In this document: positions 63,645-64,000 of the stretch, in pieces
Layout of the letters: each line of letters starts with the position of its first letter
Numbering within the stretch: the first letter of the stretch is position 1
NCBI RefSeq assembly: GCF_014201715.1
Contig: NZ_JACHFD010000013.1
Location: forward strand, 92,128 to 156,127
Direction: 5' to 3'
DNA: 64,000 nt
Source: Haloferula luteola
GTDB lineage: Bacteria; Verrucomicrobiota; Verrucomicrobiia; Verrucomicrobiales; Akkermansiaceae
Program-made: the position numbers and the translations under genes
Notes under the pieces: generated by a model
What the model saw: only the letters and a program-made list of their open reading frames with translations
Database searches by the model: none
What the model was told of the DNA's origin: nothing

Positions 63645-63797
63645 GGGTCAGTCCTCGCACTTTAACACTCACCCAAGCACCTTAGCCATTTTCTTCGCTC
63701 GTCTCGCCAATTCTGGGTCCCTTGCGACGCGTCCTACCTCCCGACTGACACTGCCGGGATGACCCATGGCAAGACGCTCCCCGAGCCAGCCATTCGT
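63645..63797 (-). pseudogene. Second RAYT copy, 3' end only
   Basis: Near-identical to 62079-62231 with about four mismatches: the 20-base repeat at 63647-63666, then the last about 45 codons of the transposase. The match stops at cagccattcgt, exactly where an IS66-like end begins, so this copy was interrupted or truncated by that insertion. Confidence 0.85.
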
Positions 63798-64000
63798 AAC
63801 CGTGGTCTGTGCCGCCGTTTGATTTTTCTTGGCGGCAGCGGTTATCAGGCAGCCTTCCGTGCTCGTTTTCCCTGTTGTGCTTGCAGCCAGTTCCCCGGGA
63901 CGAGTTGATCGACCTCGCTGGTTTTCATTGCCGGCAGTCGGGTGAGCACGTCCTCAAGATACTCCCGGGTGTCGATGCCCAGCCGCCGACAGTTCTCAAC
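63796..64000 (-). mobile_element. IS66-family element, right part, continues beyond the window
   Basis: Starts with GTAACC at the break in the RAYT copy, similar to the GTAAGC ends of IS66 elements, followed by a gccgcc..ggcggc stem, then the C-terminus of its transposase. Only one end is visible. Confidence 0.7.
63845..64000 (-). CDS. IS66-family transposase (TnpC), C-terminal end
   Basis: The last 51 codons are visible: VENCRRLGIDTREYLEDVL followed by TRLPAMKTSEVDQLVPGNW and a basic tail. This matches the conserved end of IS66 transposases (EN.RRLGI....YL.DVL.RLP), the main DDE protein of the element. The stop is at 63845-63847. Confidence 0.88.
   Translation of the reverse strand, partial: VENCRRLGIDTREYLEDVLTRLPAMKTSEVDQLVPGNWLQAQQGKRARKAA

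Overview
The window is a high-GC stretch of bacterial chromosome that most likely belongs to the Verrucomicrobiota (Verrucomicrobiales type). The main clues are a PEP-CTERM protein ending in VPEP..LARRRR, a secreted protein of the TIGR02597 type (starting ATTDPVGYIT, found by recollection mainly in this phylum), a Ser/Thr kinase carrying lectin-like modules, and menaquinone synthesis (MenD). The taxonomic call is inference; no rRNA is present.

Layout. 1-9.1 kb: end of a lipoprotein aminopeptidase, tadA, argB, a CHASE2-like membrane protein, an AmgK-like sugar kinase and a KefB-type antiporter on the minus strand, then a divergent pair of tandem halogenase-fold flavoproteins. 9.1-20.6 kb: kinase/lectin protein, two divergent CPBP-type membrane proteases, thiL, trmL, rseP, small lipoproteins and a comM/yifB ATPase. 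20.7-26.3 kb: two secreted surface proteins, a PfkB kinase, thiE and accC-accB. 26.4-33.1 kb: a minus-strand run of YceI protein, polyprenyl synthase, an FtsX/LolD-like ABC transporter, a heme-copper-oxidase-like protein, a small membrane protein and a membrane/di-heme cytochrome c fusion; the last five genes overlap start-to-stop. 33.2-40.5 kb: two poorly characterised proteins, an MBL-fold hydrolase, menD, uvrC, a CNT nucleoside transporter and a HAD hydrolase.

40.57-45.17 kb is an accessory island lying exactly between tRNA-Lys and tRNA-Cys. It holds a decayed IS1182-type transposase, a HigBA-like toxin-antitoxin pair, orphan genes and decayed reading frames. 45.3-61.8 kb returns to core-type genes: methyltransferases, a thioredoxin-fold protein, a Tat-exported oxidoreductase, gamma-carbonic anhydrase, esterase, HIT, cupin, RlpA, a PBP1A-like protein whose transpeptidase motifs are lost, and sdaA. 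62.0-64.0 kb is a second mobile zone: a shortened REP-associated transposase gene between inverted repeats, a two-gene AT-richer cassette, a second copy of the repeat/transposase end, and an IS66-family element inserted into that copy at the window edge.

The best candidate for an undescribed system is the overlapping 26.4-31.6 kb cluster. It joins an ABC exporter of the lipoprotein/macrolide-export architecture to a CcoN/NorB-like subunit that keeps the heme-ligand histidines but has lost the copper-site helix, and to a CcoO/CcoP-like di-heme domain fused to a multi-pass membrane domain. The tandem non-canonical halogenase-like pair and the PBP1A-like protein with a dead transpeptidase are the next most interesting items.
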